64,000 nucleotides of DNA from Vitis vinifera (GCF_030704535.1 NC_081822.1:7482501-7546500), one strand, 5' to 3'; numbered from the stretch's first letter, positions 45,864 to 58,033 are shown. Program-made: numbers and translations. Notes: a model not told the origin generated them from the letters alone.

Positions 45864-47158
45864 TTTAGTGCTGGTAAGATATGAAACTATAATATACTGT
45901 TCTGTAGTTTGCATTTGCCCCCAAGTGAATATTGCTGGTTAGTCTCAAATCATCTCCTGAATATGGAAAATTCCTAATTTGTTTCTAGAAATATCATTTT
46001 CTTTAAGATTTTCCATTATTTTTATTGCAGAAAGCTCACAAAGGAGCTGTGTGAGGTGATAGAAGATTACAGCCTTGTCAATTTTACAACCTTAGATATT
46101 CAAGTACTCCAATTTCTCTCCATTCCTTCTTGAGTTCGTATCAATTATTTGTTGTGTATGTTCTTACCCATATCCTTTTCAGGATAAGGAGAGTGTAGGG
46201 AACCTCGTGAAGCTGATAGACAAGAGCAATGGGTATATTTTTGCAGGTATAGAGGGGAGTGCTGTTGAGTTTAGCAAAATTGCTGCTGGTCCTCTTGATT
46301 GGGATTATTACAGATATCCTTTTCTGATGGGTGCTTCATTAGATGTCTGTTTATTATTCCTATCCTTCTAGTATTCAAAACATGGTTTTTAATTGGGGGG
46401 AGAAATTCTTCCTCACTTTACATAATGGTACCCATTTGATGTAGAAATTGCATTTCTTTTGTGCTCCATTTGGATTTTGGAAAACCTTTAAGGGCAAAAT
46501 ATATATATATAATATGAGAAATCTCAGTTTCTCTCCTTTGGCTGTGATGGAAAATATGAAGGAAAATAATATAGAGAAAAAGTACTAAAACATTTATAGA
46601 TTTTGCAACTCTTGATTCTTTATTTGAAAAGATGAATGAAGTTGGAGAGAATGAAAAAAAAAAGGGGGGGGGGGGGGTGGAATATTGAGCCAAACATTTC
46701 TTTTTTCCTTCTCATTTTCTTTCCTTGATTTTTCTTTTTCATTCTCTCATTCTTTCCTTCATAGTTTCTGAGATCGAAAAGGAGACATCTCATCCTTCTC
46801 TTCAAGTGGTAAAAATTTGTGGAAACAACTTTTACGAGGGTTGCAATTTGTTTTAAAATAAGTATAATGTAACCCTTAGGTATGTAGTTTATCCTAAGAG
46901 TGGTTCTCCACCAGGAAATGGATTTTCATGTTTATGATTGGTGGTGGATGTATAGTTCACAATATTTCCATCTAATTGAAATATGCTGTTGGTAAGATAT
47001 GAAGGGGACAATGGGCTCCCATCTTTTAGATGTTTGTCTTAACTGTAATTGATTAGTAGGATGAGTTCAATTAGTTTTCCTTGACAAAGCTGTCCACAGT
47101 TGCAGCAGTGCAGGAGAAGTACATGAAGGATGAAGAGAATTTTGTACACAATGACTGA
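41710..47158 (+). CDS. QQT1: GPN-loop GTPase 2 (QQT1-like)
   Basis: Ten exons (41710-41801, 42934-42978, 43068-43147, 43644-43718, 44917-45020, 45150-45306, 45402-45489, 46031-46103, 46183-46313 and 47098-47158) join in frame to 301 aa. GPN GTPases help assemble and import RNA polymerase II; Arabidopsis QQT1 is essential for early embryo divisions. Motifs: P-loop [10 protein letters not shown] (residues 9-18), NLDPAND (about 36-42), the family-defining GPN in HSLGPNGG (about 69-71), G3 DFPGQVE (104-110) and G4 SKID (173-176). Exon 5 begins after TTCACAG, which gives [10 protein letters not shown]. The last intron, 46314-47097, starts ATATCCTTTT, carries TTTTCCTTGAC and ends in AC; only this AC end keeps the C-terminus [18 protein letters not shown] in frame. 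Intron 4 contains tandem duplications. The gene starts 151 bp after the tRNA. Confidence 0.92.
44200..44640. repeat. Tandem duplications inside GPN2 intron 4
   Basis: An A/G-rich segment is duplicated (about 44215-44290 and 44325-44395, both with GATGAGAAAAGAACAAATATC or a one-base variant). A second ~138-bp spaced pair occurs at about 44438-44500 and 44576-44640 (GCATGAAGCAATGAT, CACCTTACTTTGCATCTTG). They lie in a 1.2-kb intron and have no predicted coding role. Confidence 0.75.
45831..45861. repeat. (TA)n microsatellite
   Basis: About 15 TA units in GPN2 intron 7; likely polymorphic. Confidence 0.9.
46314..47097 (+). other. U12-type AT-AC intron of GPN2
   Basis: The 5' end ATATCCTTTT is the full consensus of minor-class AT-AC introns. 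The branch region TTTTCCTTGAC (47077-47087) matches the U12 consensus and lies about 10 bases before the terminal AC (47096-47097), the expected spacing. Splicing there joins AG to A, giving an Arg codon, and continues VAAVQEKYM; using the adjacent CAG as a normal acceptor would put the tail out of frame. It would be removed by the minor spliceosome (U11/U12, U4atac/U6atac, U5). Confidence 0.9.
46664..46677. repeat. G14 mononucleotide run
   Basis: Fourteen consecutive G after an A-rich run, inside the AT-AC intron. Unusual in this AT-rich setting; also a possible place for sequencing length error. Confidence 0.85.
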
Positions 47159-48936
47159 TGAGAGAAAAAGGTGAACCCAATTCAGTTAAGAGGATGCTAA
47201 ACTAATTTGTCTGCATGTGTGAATGTGTGGATATGTCTCTCTTCTTACTTAAGAAGCCCATGATGGTAGTTTCTGTTAGATTTTACAATTAGTCTCTCTT
47301 CTTATTCTTTCTTTGAATTGCTCGTGAAGGTTGCATGTGACTTGTTTGTCTCTATTTTCCAATTCTTCAAAAACCCATGGTGGTTCCTCAAGCAGGATAC
47401 AGGTGATGCTAGGGTTCTAATTAACCGTTAATTTTTAGGTGATGGAAGAATCTGATTACACTGATCAAAGGAGCAGACACTGGCTTCTGCCTTTCTCACT
47501 TTGTCGTTGAGGGTAGCATGTTTGATGAAGCAGGGGACTAGTAAACTATTTGTTGATTGTCATCTTCATATTATGTTACTCAGATCAACATGAGACCTTT
47601 CCTTCGATAATATGGTAATTATGATACATCTTACAAACAGTTTCTTCTGTCTGTACTGCTTGACCTATAGGTAGAGTTTACCCTTAAGCCGGCCCTCATG
47701 CAAACTAATCAAATCCCATGATTTATGTCTGGCCATTTTTTAAGCACAGGATTTCCCCAGCCAGAGTGGCTGTTTGTTTCCTACTTGTGTGCTTCTGGAA
47801 TGAAAGCCCGCTTTCATATATAACCTTTTGGATTATGTGAATAGAGGATCAACCTATTCTAACAATTACAGCTTGACAAAGCAGAGTGATTCCTTCCATC
47901 CCAACCTCAAAACTACTTTTTCAACTTCAAAAATAGGCCCACTTCTAAAAGGGATGAATTCTTCCAGAATCTTGTTGAATAGCAGGAACCTGCTTTACTT
48001 GTTATGTTGTCAGGAGAAACACTTTCATGTCTTCTGTTATGTAAACATAAAGTATGAAAGGCACAATATTGAAGACGAAAGTTTGACAAACTGAGCAGAT
48101 ACCGCAAGTTGCATTTCAACCCTATACTGTTGTAACCAAAAAGGAAGAAAACATTTCTCACAGCTTTGACTCTTAAAACCGCCTTTTTTTTGTGTACAGG
48201 CGTAGCCTAGCACCGGCATTTTCCTAACTTCCTTGTTTGGTTATCTTTTCATGCCTTGATTGTCCTCCTTTCTTCTCTTTTCATGTGTGCATTGTCTACG
48301 GCTCCATTATTCATGGGAAACAACAAATGATATTTTTAATTGATGCTTGAACAACGTGTTAAACACCATATAGGGGTACTCTGATTTCTTAGCTCCGACC
48401 GACCACCATACAATTATTGCACGTTGAAAGTGATTCAAATGAGTTCAATTCATCATCTGAATCATCTCAAGTTCTCAACAACCCTTGGTAGGTGATACCC
48501 ACCGTTTCTCTCCAGTCTTCACCACAAACTCATTCTCCCCTAAGCATCACCATCTTTCATTTTAGGTCCCATGATAATGACATCCTTTTATTTTGGCTCT
48601 GAACGGTGTTCCTTTTAGACTCTATTTGGATCTTTAAAATATTTGAAAAAAAATAAATAAATTTAATAAAAAAATTCTCACATTTCTTTTCTATACAAAA
48701 ATGGATAATTTGAAAATACATTATTTTTATTGCATTTAATTAAACAAAATAAAAACAAATTAAAGATTTATTTTATCAAGTATTTCTCCCTTTCTACGGG
48801 ATAAGCCACTTCAGTTTCTCTACTTTTCGTGTGTCCATTTTGTCCGATTTAAAGCCGGTGATCACACAAGGATGCTTAGTGGTAGTGTGAGTTTGTCTCA
48901 TGATTGGAATATGAGGAAGTACAAGTACATGCGCAG
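47159..48936. other. 3' flank of GPN2 and intergenic DNA
   Basis: No gene, RNA or transposon end recognised. Short frames on both strands have no family resemblance. Confidence 0.5.
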
Positions 48937-48945
48937 ATAGAAAAA

Positions 48946-49963
48946 GGGAAACTTGTGTTTTGATGGGGCTATTTGATAAATATATGATTTTTGAAACCCA
49001 ATTTTATGAAATATGAGAACCAAATTTTAATATGGAAAGTAATATTGTTTTCATGCACTCTGAGCCGACTCCTTTTTTGTGTCAAAATTGCCCTTCTAGT
49101 CTCCATTACCAATAAAAAAAAATTAGGTTACAGTGGTGGCGGTGATGATGGACTGATGTGGAGCTGTGACGACCTTGACACCTCTGGATTTTTCTTCCAC
49201 AATAGCATCCAAGCCTCCATGTCCAAAGATGGGTTTGGCTTCAGTGGTGGCGGCAACGATGGATTGAGATGCAACGGCAATGGACTGAGCTGTGGCAATA
49301 ATGACCTTGGCACCTTCGAATTTTTCTTTTCCTTCAACTGCTACAACTATTGTTAAGATGAAAGTAGATTAACGACGAATAGGTATTGAAGGATTGGAAT
49401 TTGGTGTGGTGAAGACGAAGATGATTTTAGAGTTGGAAGTCGTCGAAACTGGATATATGAAGAAGCCGCAACGGTGATGGTGGGTTCTGGCCACAATTGA
49501 GGGGAAGCTGGTGGTGATTAATGGCAACAGTGGCCGACGCTCACCCCGTGCGGCGATCACATGGTGGCTCTACTTCAACTCTCTTTTTTTTTCAGTGGAA
49601 AAACCTAAAAAAACGAAGAAGATGATGAAGGAAGAGGGGAAATCGAAAAGATGAGCGAGGAAACCTCTTCAAATTTTGATTGATGTTAACATGGAGGCTT
49701 GGATGTTGCTATGGAAGAAAAATCCGGAGGTGCCGAGGCCGTTGCAGCTCCATAGCAGTCCATCGCCACCGCCACCACTGCAACCTATTTTTTTGATAGG
49801 TAATGAAGACCCGAAAGGGTAATCTTGACACAAAAAATGGAATCAGCTCAGAGTGCATGAAAGCAATATTACTTTCCATACTAAAATCTGGTTTTCATAT
49901 TTCATAAAATTGGATTTCAAAAATCATATATTTATCAAATGGCCCATCAAAACACAAGTTTCC
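48946..49963. mobile_element. Non-autonomous Mutator-like element (MULE) with long inverted repeats
   Basis: 1018-bp element with terminal inverted repeats of about 275 bp: 48946-49221 (starts GGGAAACTTGTGTTTTGATG) and 49690-49963 (ends CATCAAAACACAAGTTTCC). They diverge by roughly a tenth. It is flanked by a perfect 9-bp target duplication ATAGAAAAA at 48937-48945 and 49964-49972, the hallmark of Mutator transposition. The inner part of the left repeat has a GC-richer stretch with GGTGGCGG words, duplicated imperfectly just inside, which gives a small glycine-rich frame. No transposase. Long repeats meeting around a ~470-bp loop would make a strong hairpin transcript. Confidence 0.9.
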
Positions 49964-49972
49964 ATAGAAAAA

Positions 49973-52413
49973 TGTGGAATCAACATTTTGCATCCAAGCC
50001 AGCTAGATCAACTCTAGTTTGGATAGCGTTGAGACAAGTGAGGTTAAAAGTTTGGTTGTCGCTTGTTTGGTTTGAGACGTAATCTTTTATTTCCGAGTGG
50101 GAAAAAACAAAATCAATAAATACTGGGGAGGTTAACTAACATACGAAAATATCATTAATCAATGAAGTGGCTCAGAGCAAACAAAATCATCGACACAGAC
50201 GTAAGCCTGCTTCATCGTCTATGGCCTAACTGATAAATCAATGCATGTGGATGCATTTCTCTTTCCTCTTTCAAGCAAGGTTTGTGCCTACTCTATATCA
50301 TCCATATCTTTTGCTGCCCCGCCTACTTTCAATTGTTGTTGTCAATCATAATATATTTTAAGTGGGTTATGGTGGTATCGCATTCTAGAAGGATGAAATG
50401 AATTTTTGAAATCCAAAACACTTCAAATCAAAGAATGGAAATTTCTGCATTCACTGTTTTTTGAGATGACTCTATGATAGTGGTGTGTTGCGACTTCCTG
50501 CAAACTCAAAAGTAATAATTCAATGCATTTATTGAAAAGCCAGCTGGTGAAGAAAACTTAGAAAAGTTTCATTGGTGAAATTTAACGTTATACCACTAGC
50601 AGGAGTCTCATCTCGAGCCGTACAAGGCCGGGCTTTGACAACAAGCTGATTTGGCCCTCATGTCGTCCAAAAAGCCCATTGGCGCCCATGTTCAATTAAT
50701 TACCCGGTACGCCTTGGATTTGAAACCAGAACACGTGTGGGGATCACACTGCCAATTCATACAAATTCAAATCAAATATGATATGAAAATTTCTAATTTT
50801 AAAAATACAAAACATATCCAATCAAAACACTCAAGTAATAATTTTGGATTTGAATAATCGATCACGTTTAGTGCACGTCTTTTTGTTTTTTTCTCATCAA
50901 TAATACGAGTTCAGATTTCAGTCTTATTCTATTGTATGATAAACCAGCATTTGGAGGATCTGAAACTGAATGGACCCTTTCTTCTTCTGAACAGAAGAAG
51001 CAAAATCCAAACGGGTAATATTTATATTGCAGTGATATTTGAAGATCTTCCCATCTCACTCGGCCATTGATAAAATAATCCCACGACTTTTTCCACACGA
51101 ATTTCCATTGAAAATGTCTTCCCCTTTTCTTCACTGCTTCCTTAAATCCTACTACTACTTCTCACTTCTCTCCTTCCTCCCAAGTCCCAAGTCCCAACCC
51201 AATCAAGCACCGTGTGTTCGCCAATTTTCCGAGACTGACTCGCTACCTTAGTTTCCAAACGATTTCTCTTACTGGGTCAAGTTCAAGCTTACATGATATG
51301 ATACATTTCAAAATTCAAATAAGGCATCCTTCCGACTAATTTATTAGGGATATGCTTGATTTCCGAAAAATGTGTGAAAAAAATTGGTAGAAATTTTTTT
51401 AAAAAAATAAATTTAAAATTAATAAATTATTTTCAAATGTAATCTAATTTTTTAATGCATGTTTAGTCGCAACTTTTAGTTTTTGTTTTTTTAAGATAGA
51501 GAATTAGGAATTTTTATACAAAATATAGGTATGTCTTATTTACATAGAAACAATTTTTTTTTTTAATTTAAAATTTGAAATGTGTTTTAAGGACATATTT
51601 TTTTATATGAGTTCTTATTTTTAAAAATAAAAAATAGATAATGCGTCCAAAAGCATTCAATTGTAATTTGAAATATATTTTTTATTTTTTATTTTTAAAA
51701 ATAAAAAAGTATTTTAAATATTCAGATTATTATATATTAGAGTTTTAGAAGTTATTGCTTTCTATTTTTGTTTTCAAGACAAAACAACTCATCAAGTACT
51801 AATTAATTTTTTGTTTGGAGTAATAAATGATTGTTGTTTTATTGTTTATTTCTAAAAATGAGTTTGACATTGTTTTTTTTATAAAAAAAACGTTTTAAAA
51901 TTTTTTAACACATAAAATGATAAAAATTTAGAAACATGACAAACGGGGTCTAAACTGTTAGGACATAAAGAGGATAAATATGTAATAATGTTTGTCTCGG
52001 GAGATAGACAATAACCCACATGATGGCTTGAGGCCCTCAAGTCAAGTCCCAACAAGCTGTGGATGCTGAGTGGAGCATCTAGAAGCCCTACAAAAACCAT
52101 TTATCATTTGATGAGGAAGAAAGTAAGAATTGATTGGAGCGGCATGGATGATGGACCCATTCAAACCCTCCTAAGCAAGGCTTTGTTTGGGTGCTAACCC
52201 CTTCCCCAAGTCAAAACATCATTTCATTCCATTCATATAGAAACTTCTATGAAATTTATATTTTCTGAACCTGTATTTGACTATATATTATGGTCGGATC
52301 TGTTATTCAAACGCCTGCCCTTCATAATTCATAAGTAGATGTGACTCTTTCCCATTCTAACAATCAAAATCCGGTCCGAAACCTCTGTAACACGCAGCGA
52401 TATCCATTTTCAG
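49973..52413. other. Intergenic stretch, no gene recognised
   Basis: AT-rich with long poly-A/T runs around 51360-51900. The last ~100 bp before 52414 should contain the leader of the ZCF37-like gene. Small frames near 50651, 50868 and 51039 show no known motifs. Confidence 0.5.
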
Positions 52414-53166
52414 ATGTTGAATCCTTTAATCTGTGGCACTTTCCATCCAGAAGATGATGATGACGATGAAGCGTATTGGAGCACTTCCTCGACAACCAGA
52501 AGATCGAGAAGAGGCAGGGACAGCAAGAACCCGTATTCGTCCCGCGGTCTCGACAAGTTTTCTGCACTCTTGGCCGATCTTGAAGAGAAGAGGCAACAGA
52601 TATACTCTCAGGTTGGCTCGCAGGACATCTCTTTCGTCCGCTTCGCTTACTCCAATTCAAATGATTGCGTGCCTATTGTGGTGAAGTTGAGGGATAAAAA
52701 GCTGGAGAATATCAAAGACAATAATGTAACGCATCATTCAGCTCAGGTTGTGGATGACAAGTTCCCCATCGAGGCCGGCGCTGCTGCCAACGAATTCAAG
52801 CAATCTGGCCTGGAAACGGATACAAACACCAAGAAGAAGACTCCATTCTCATGGAAGATTTGGGTGGGCAATTGGAGGCAGCCTTCATATTACTTACCGG
52901 CGATTATAATCTTTATATTGTTTTTATTGACGGTGTTCGGGCGATCAGTTGCGATACTGTGTACCTGTCTGGGGTGGTACCTGGTTCCGGCCATAAAGGG
53001 AGGGAGCTCATTAGATACCAAAAAGCCAACAAAGAAGAAGGAATACGTGAGAAGAAAGAGTGATAAGATGGTGGTGAGTGATGGATCATCCTCTCCTAAA
53101 ACGAATAAAACCAGAGCAGTCAACGTCACGTCCCCTGGACAACACGGCCATCGGAAAAGCTGGTGA
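52414..53166 (+). CDS. ZCF37-like membrane protein
   Basis: Single-exon 250-aa protein. It opens MLNPLICGTFHPE with an acidic run DDDDDE, then a basic Ser/Arg patch (STTRRSRRGRDSK) and the conserved block NPYSSRGLDKFSALLADLEE and RQQIYSQVGSQDISFVRFAY, then PIVVKLRDKK. I associate this block with Arabidopsis ZCF37 (At1g59590), whose function is not established. A hydrophobic segment at about residues 158-193 (LPAIIIFILFLLTVFG and VAILCTCLGWYLVPAI) forms one long or two short membrane spans. The Lys/Ser-rich tail (KKPTKKKEYVRRKSDK) would follow on the cytosolic side. The frame is closed on both sides and codon use is normal. Confidence 0.75.
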   Translation: MLNPLICGTFHPEDDDDDEAYWSTSSTTRRSRRGRDSKNPYSSRGLDKFSALLADLEEKRQQIYSQVGSQDISFVRFAYSNSNDCVPIVVKLRDKKLENIKDNNVTHHSAQVVDDKFPIEAGAAANEFKQSGLETDTNTKKKTPFSWKIWVGNWRQPSYYLPAIIIFILFLLTVFGRSVAILCTCLGWYLVPAIKGGSSLDTKKPTKKKEYVRRKSDKMVVSDGSSSPKTNKTRAVNVTSPGQHGHRKSW

Positions 53167-54620
53167 CCTGACTCCTCTTTTTCCCTTTTTTATTTTTTTT
53201 TCTTTTTATACGCCTTAAATTTTTGGGTTTAGGAGTTGGATTGGATCGGGAATTCAATCTGACTTTCACACGTTCAATTGTTGATGAATGTAAATTATGA
53301 GCGATGTGGGTTGAGTTAGAAGGCAGAGAACAGCCCATGTCATGTTAATTTTGAATGACATAGTGGTTTTGTAAATGTAATCTTGTTAATAATGAAATTC
53401 CTTTCTTTTTTTTGGCCCTTTTTTGATCATCTTTAGACTTGAGTTTGCTTAAGAAACTTTTTTGTTCCACTCCTCCAAATCTCCATCATGTGGCTCTGTC
53501 TGGAGATATGGTTTAAGGAATGGAATGGGTTCATAATGTAAGAGTCGTGCCAATGAAGGCTCAAGGCAGCGTGATCATCGTGGGTTCTGACTTCTGATAT
53601 TAAAGACTTATTGACCATGGATGATTCTAACTCCTAGACTCCTATAGCACCACCTGATTTTAGGCTTTGCTGCTCTTTTCAAACAGCAGCATCTGAATTC
53701 TGAAAATTTTCATGTGCAGATATGCTATTTGTATCTTCTAGCACTGATCTTCCCCGTTTTGTTGGAAAGGGGGTTGGGGATAGGAATCCAAGAAGGATCG
53801 CCATGTTTAATTATTTGGCTTGTACTCTTCTGTCTCTTTTAAACAGACTGCGCAAGCTAAGTTGCGTAGATGACTAGGAAGCCCTACATGTGATCACTTA
53901 TCAGAAATCATGGCTGAGGGTGACTGAGCCTTAAAACCCCGGGCAGAAAGAAAACCGTGACCATTAGGATCTAATCTGTTCTGGGTGAGGCAATTTTAAA
54001 CAATGCAAAGCATAACATTGCTTTGGCTGGTGATGATCTGATAATTATCCCATCTGATAGGCCGCTGGATAGAATAGTGGCAATGTTTGAACGGTAACAC
54101 GAAGTGAAAACCAGAAGATAAAGAAATCGTCAAACACTAGGCAGCATATTCAAATTTCCCAAAGTAATTATTTTACTAAACTAACATAGAAATTCTATTA
54201 AGAACATTAAATTACGAGCAGAGTTTGTACATCAGGTTAACTCTTGCTCCATTCCTACTCTTGCATAAGGCTTCTGGAGCTATTTCTATTTGAGGGGGCA
54301 AAGTACATCTTCTGGGTTGTTCCACAAATATTAAAGCTCATTCTCACGTCTATGAGCTCCCAAACGACTCTTTTACCGCTGTGTTCTTCCCATTCGCTAC
54401 TCCTGCATTTGAACACAAGGATTTGACATCATGATCATTTGTATAGTTTTTCTAAGTCTTATGCAGTATACAAACTAAAACAACAGTGAAAAAGAAGATA
54501 TAAATATAAAATAATTCTCAAGTATTATCCAGTTCACCAAAATCTTTTTCTTAATGTCAGTGAACTGATAAGGTTTCTGAAGCCCCTTCAGAGACAAAAT
54601 CTTATGGTCAGTTATTAATA
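53167..54620. other. Convergent intergenic region
   Basis: 3' ends of the ZCF37-like and AKAP17A-like genes. No gene recognised; some GATGAT and CTGA words around 53560-54060 are too irregular to call box C/D snoRNAs. Confidence 0.45.
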
Positions 54621-55311
54621 TCATTGGTTACTAACCTTGAACCTCTTAGGACGTGAATTGTCATATCCTGAGTGGGGGAAGTATGGTTGGCGTCTAGGAG
54701 CTCCACTCTTATAGCTGTCCGCTCCCATTTCTGGCATCCTGCTGCTCCTTTCTTGTGCATGACTTCTAGTGTTTCGGAAAAAGCCATCCTTGTCCCAACT
54801 TACCTCATAATCAGCCTTCAAACGAGACCCTTGCTGCTCAATAGCTATCCATATCAATTATTCTAGACAAGTTATACATTCAATTAAAGACAGGCAGCAT
54901 CAAATATGATGCAAAACATTTACCAATTTCAACAAGTTTTCTGGGGAAACAAGCAAAGTCCCTTATTGAGAATACTATTCTTTACATCATACTGAATAAG
55001 GGATATTAATTAAACAAACAATATAAATTGGTCAAGATGCCAGAATTTGCCCTTGACATCATCCCATGCCTCATCAGGAGGCACACTTGCAGATGAAGTA
55101 ATTGAAATAAAAAACTCATGAGATGAGAAATCTTGAATCAGCATACTCAGTATATAAGTGTCGCCTTATTCTTATCTGTAGCTGGCAAGTCAAAGACCAA
55201 AAGTCAACAGAAAATGGCTCCAACAAGTCATCCACCCCGCTGCCAAGTGAAAGACCCAAAGTCCACAGAAAATGGGCCCAATAAGTGATCCACCTGATTA
55301 AAACTGGTGAT

Positions 55312-55350
<39 letters not shown>

Positions 55351-57944
55351 CTTTCGGGATAATCTGATTTTACACTATTACTTTAGACAGAAAGAAATCT
55401 TCAAACCAAATGAATTATTCACTTGCAATAATTGTTGCTATGGATATTCATTCTACATGTGCCAAAATTCTGGTTATGGTGCTTAAGAATTCATGCTTCA
55501 TGGGTAAGACTCAAATACAATATGCACTTGGTAAAATCTAGCACACGTGTTTATCCCTACTCATTACAAAATAACAAAAATATGGACAATAAATCACAAA
55601 AAACTCGAAACAAACATTCAGGAGAGGAAGCTAGCGGTCTACCTTCTGCAATGAACGACCACACAACACCTTCAGAGCATTATAGAAGTCCCTGTATCTC
55701 TCAAACTGAACCACAATTTTACAGTGGAGGCCTGAAACTATGTCACCATCATTCTCATCTTCTTTGTCACCTAGATCATTGTCCTCAGCAACATTAAGAT
55801 TCCTATCAGGCGAGAGGTGAAGCAAACACAAAAGGATAATATGCAATCAGGTTATGTCAATATAATGTAGGCGCAGGTCAATCATATTATTGGAAATGCA
55901 CAATGACAACATGTTATAAGTTTCATGAGGTGATATCAAAACCAATAAAAAATATAGAAACACACTTCTTTATGAATAAGAAAATACAACTTAGGCATTG
56001 ATGATGACAAAAGAATAATGGCAACATCAGGAAAGCATAGTAGAAGCTCATTTATGTAAAGGCAGAAACTTCATAAGCTTCACATGTCAAATTTCCTTCT
56101 AAGTAACTGAAATCAGGTGAAACACGTGAATTAAACAATATGCAATATGCTAACTCAGAATGTGGCACGCAACATATATTCCAAGAATTGCTATCATGAA
56201 AAATGGTCCGAAGATTTAGCTCTTGTTTACTTCAACAATATTCAATATAATTTGATGAAACCAACTAAAGTGCTCCCATCAGCTCTATACTCTATTAAAT
56301 CCTTCCTAAACATAAAAGAAAAACATTAAAAAATATTAATTCGAAGTACCCAAAAACTTCAATTTTGTCTCCTTTGGTAACTGTCGTTCAGTGTATGGAA
56401 CCAATACAGGTCAAGAAAGCCCAACAATCAAAAATTCAAAATGAATAGAAATTGTAAAGCGAGAGAACCAAAAGGATCAAATCATCCTAACTGGATCATC
56501 AGATGCACATTACAGACTGGATCCATTGCAACAAAATAGAGTACCTATCTGTAACTCGTCTAACGATTGGAAACAATAACTGACTTCATCTAAGATACTT
56601 GAACCAGGATGTCAGGCATTCAATTCTATGTTTTTTTTTCTAAGCTAAATTTTCTATTGCATTGGGGTATCTTGGTGCATAGGTGCATAGCCAGTGATTA
56701 CACATGCTACTTCCTTTTTCTTATTATTATTTCTCTTTTCAACCATTAATTAGATTTTTCTTTGTTTAACAGGTGGTTGAGAGTATCAGTTATGAACATC
56801 CTATAAGAGGAGGCACCAACAGAGTTGAATCTGGGAAACTTCATAGAATTCAAGTCAGGTTAATCAATGACATAAGGTTAATGCTAAGCTTTCGCACCAC
56901 ATGCTCACTAGGACTCTTCTATTTGGAGTGACCCTTCCTTTTCAAGACAATGTGGTCAGCCTTCTGCCATTGATTCCAAAAATTCCACTGACTCGCCATG
57001 TCACATAGAGCTGTGTCTAGGAGCAAATCAGCAGACATTCAAATTTCTTTTGTACAAAAGAAGGGGCCATGACATGATTTGGAGGATGATTTTCTCTCAT
57101 TTTCTCATTTCCAATTTTTCCTATTGATTACAACCAAAATAACATCCATATGATTATGGTAGAAATATATGAATGCGTAAGTCTTGAAAAGAAATGACCG
57201 GCATACCTTATTTTTCCAAAAGTGGAAAAAATAGTATGCGTAACCAACATGGACGGCTTCGATGAAACCCGTGGCTCTGCAAACCACCGCGATGGAGCCC
57301 CTCTCAACACAATTGTATCTGGCTGTTGCCTCCCACTCCCACCCCTTGAATACCCTGATGGAAAATACATCAAACCACGTCGAAGGAAAAAAGGAAAAGC
57401 GATCAGAACACAGGCAATTTATTTTGAGTTACAAACCGCGATTTCCAAAAGCATAGAAATCTTCCCAATCTTTCTTCATTCCTTGAAAATCATCTGTCGC
57501 CGGAATTGCAACACCTAGTCGGAACTTAACCCCTTCAAGATTCAACTCAATCCCATCCATTTTCTCAACAAGTGAGCTCTTCCAGTCCAAGAACTTCTTG
57601 TCGAGAACCTCCAAGTCATCTTCATTTTTGTTGTTGAGGAACCCCAGGTCGCGAATGAAGATAGTGCCGCCAGCGACTGGATCCACGCGCTTGCGCTTCT
57701 TGAGGTCTTTGAAGCGTTTGATGTGGAGGTCCTCTTCAGGGACGGTGATGGGCACATGGAAAGAGGTTTTGAGGAAGTCTATAAGGGCACGCTTTAGTTG
57801 CCACTCGTCTATGGGCTTCGTCACAGAGGCTGTTTCAGATGGGAAGATGGTGAGGTTCAACATCACGCGCGGTACGAGCGTGAGCCCATTTTCTATCTCT
57901 AGGGTTTCTGTTGGGCGGAGAGAATCTAAGGATTTGGTGCCCAT
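54621..57944 (-). CDS. AKAP17A-like RNA-recognition-motif protein
   Basis: Four exons on the minus strand (57944-57437, 57354-57207, 55802-55643 and 54833-54621) give 342 aa. The N-terminal half (TETLEIENGLTLVPRV, MLNLTIFPSE, DEWQLKRALIDFLK, EDLHIKRFKDLKKRKRVDPV, GTIFIRDLGFL) and the following RRM-like region (DTIVLRGAPSRWF, then HTIFSTFGKIRNLNV, an acidic insert EDNDLGDKEDENDGD, then KIVVQFERYRDFYNALKVLCG) match the plant relatives of A-kinase anchor protein 17A/SFRS17A, an SR-like splicing regulator. The tail is Arg/Ser-containing and ends RPKRFKVSNQ; alternatively AAG|GTTAGT near 54636 is a donor and a further exon follows. ATG 57944 is the first ATG of the frame. Intron 2 is 1.4 kb. Confidence 0.75.
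55315..55345. repeat. (GT)n microsatellite
   Basis: About 15 GT units in the last intron of the AKAP17A-like gene. Confidence 0.9.
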
Positions 57945-58018
57945 CGCCTTCTCCGTCGTTCGTGGCCGCCGCTGGTGCGCCACAGCAGTTAAAGCGCAAA
58001 TACAATAGACTAAAAAAG

Positions 58019-58033
58019 AAACGACGTCGTTTT
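58019..58033 (-). promoter_or_regulatory. ACGACGTCGT palindrome upstream of the AKAP17A-like gene
   Basis: AAACGACGTCGTTTT-type palindrome, centred about 80 bp upstream of the ATG at 57944. It contains GACGTC, the C-box core bound by bZIP factors, and such palindromes occur near plant transcription starts. Role inferred from position only. Confidence 0.35.

Noticed and set aside
46418-46805. Minus-strand frames with Pro runs
   Set aside because: They are antisense to the G14 run and lie inside the GPN2 AT-AC intron.
48991-49356. 121-aa frame with GGG-D repeats as a glycine-rich gene
   Set aside because: It lies inside the Mutator-like element, overlaps its left inverted repeat, and the repeated sequence explains its composition.
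53560-54070. Possible box C/D snoRNAs (GATGAT and CTGA words)
   Set aside because: Box spacing is too short or boxes are imperfect, and no terminal stem is seen.
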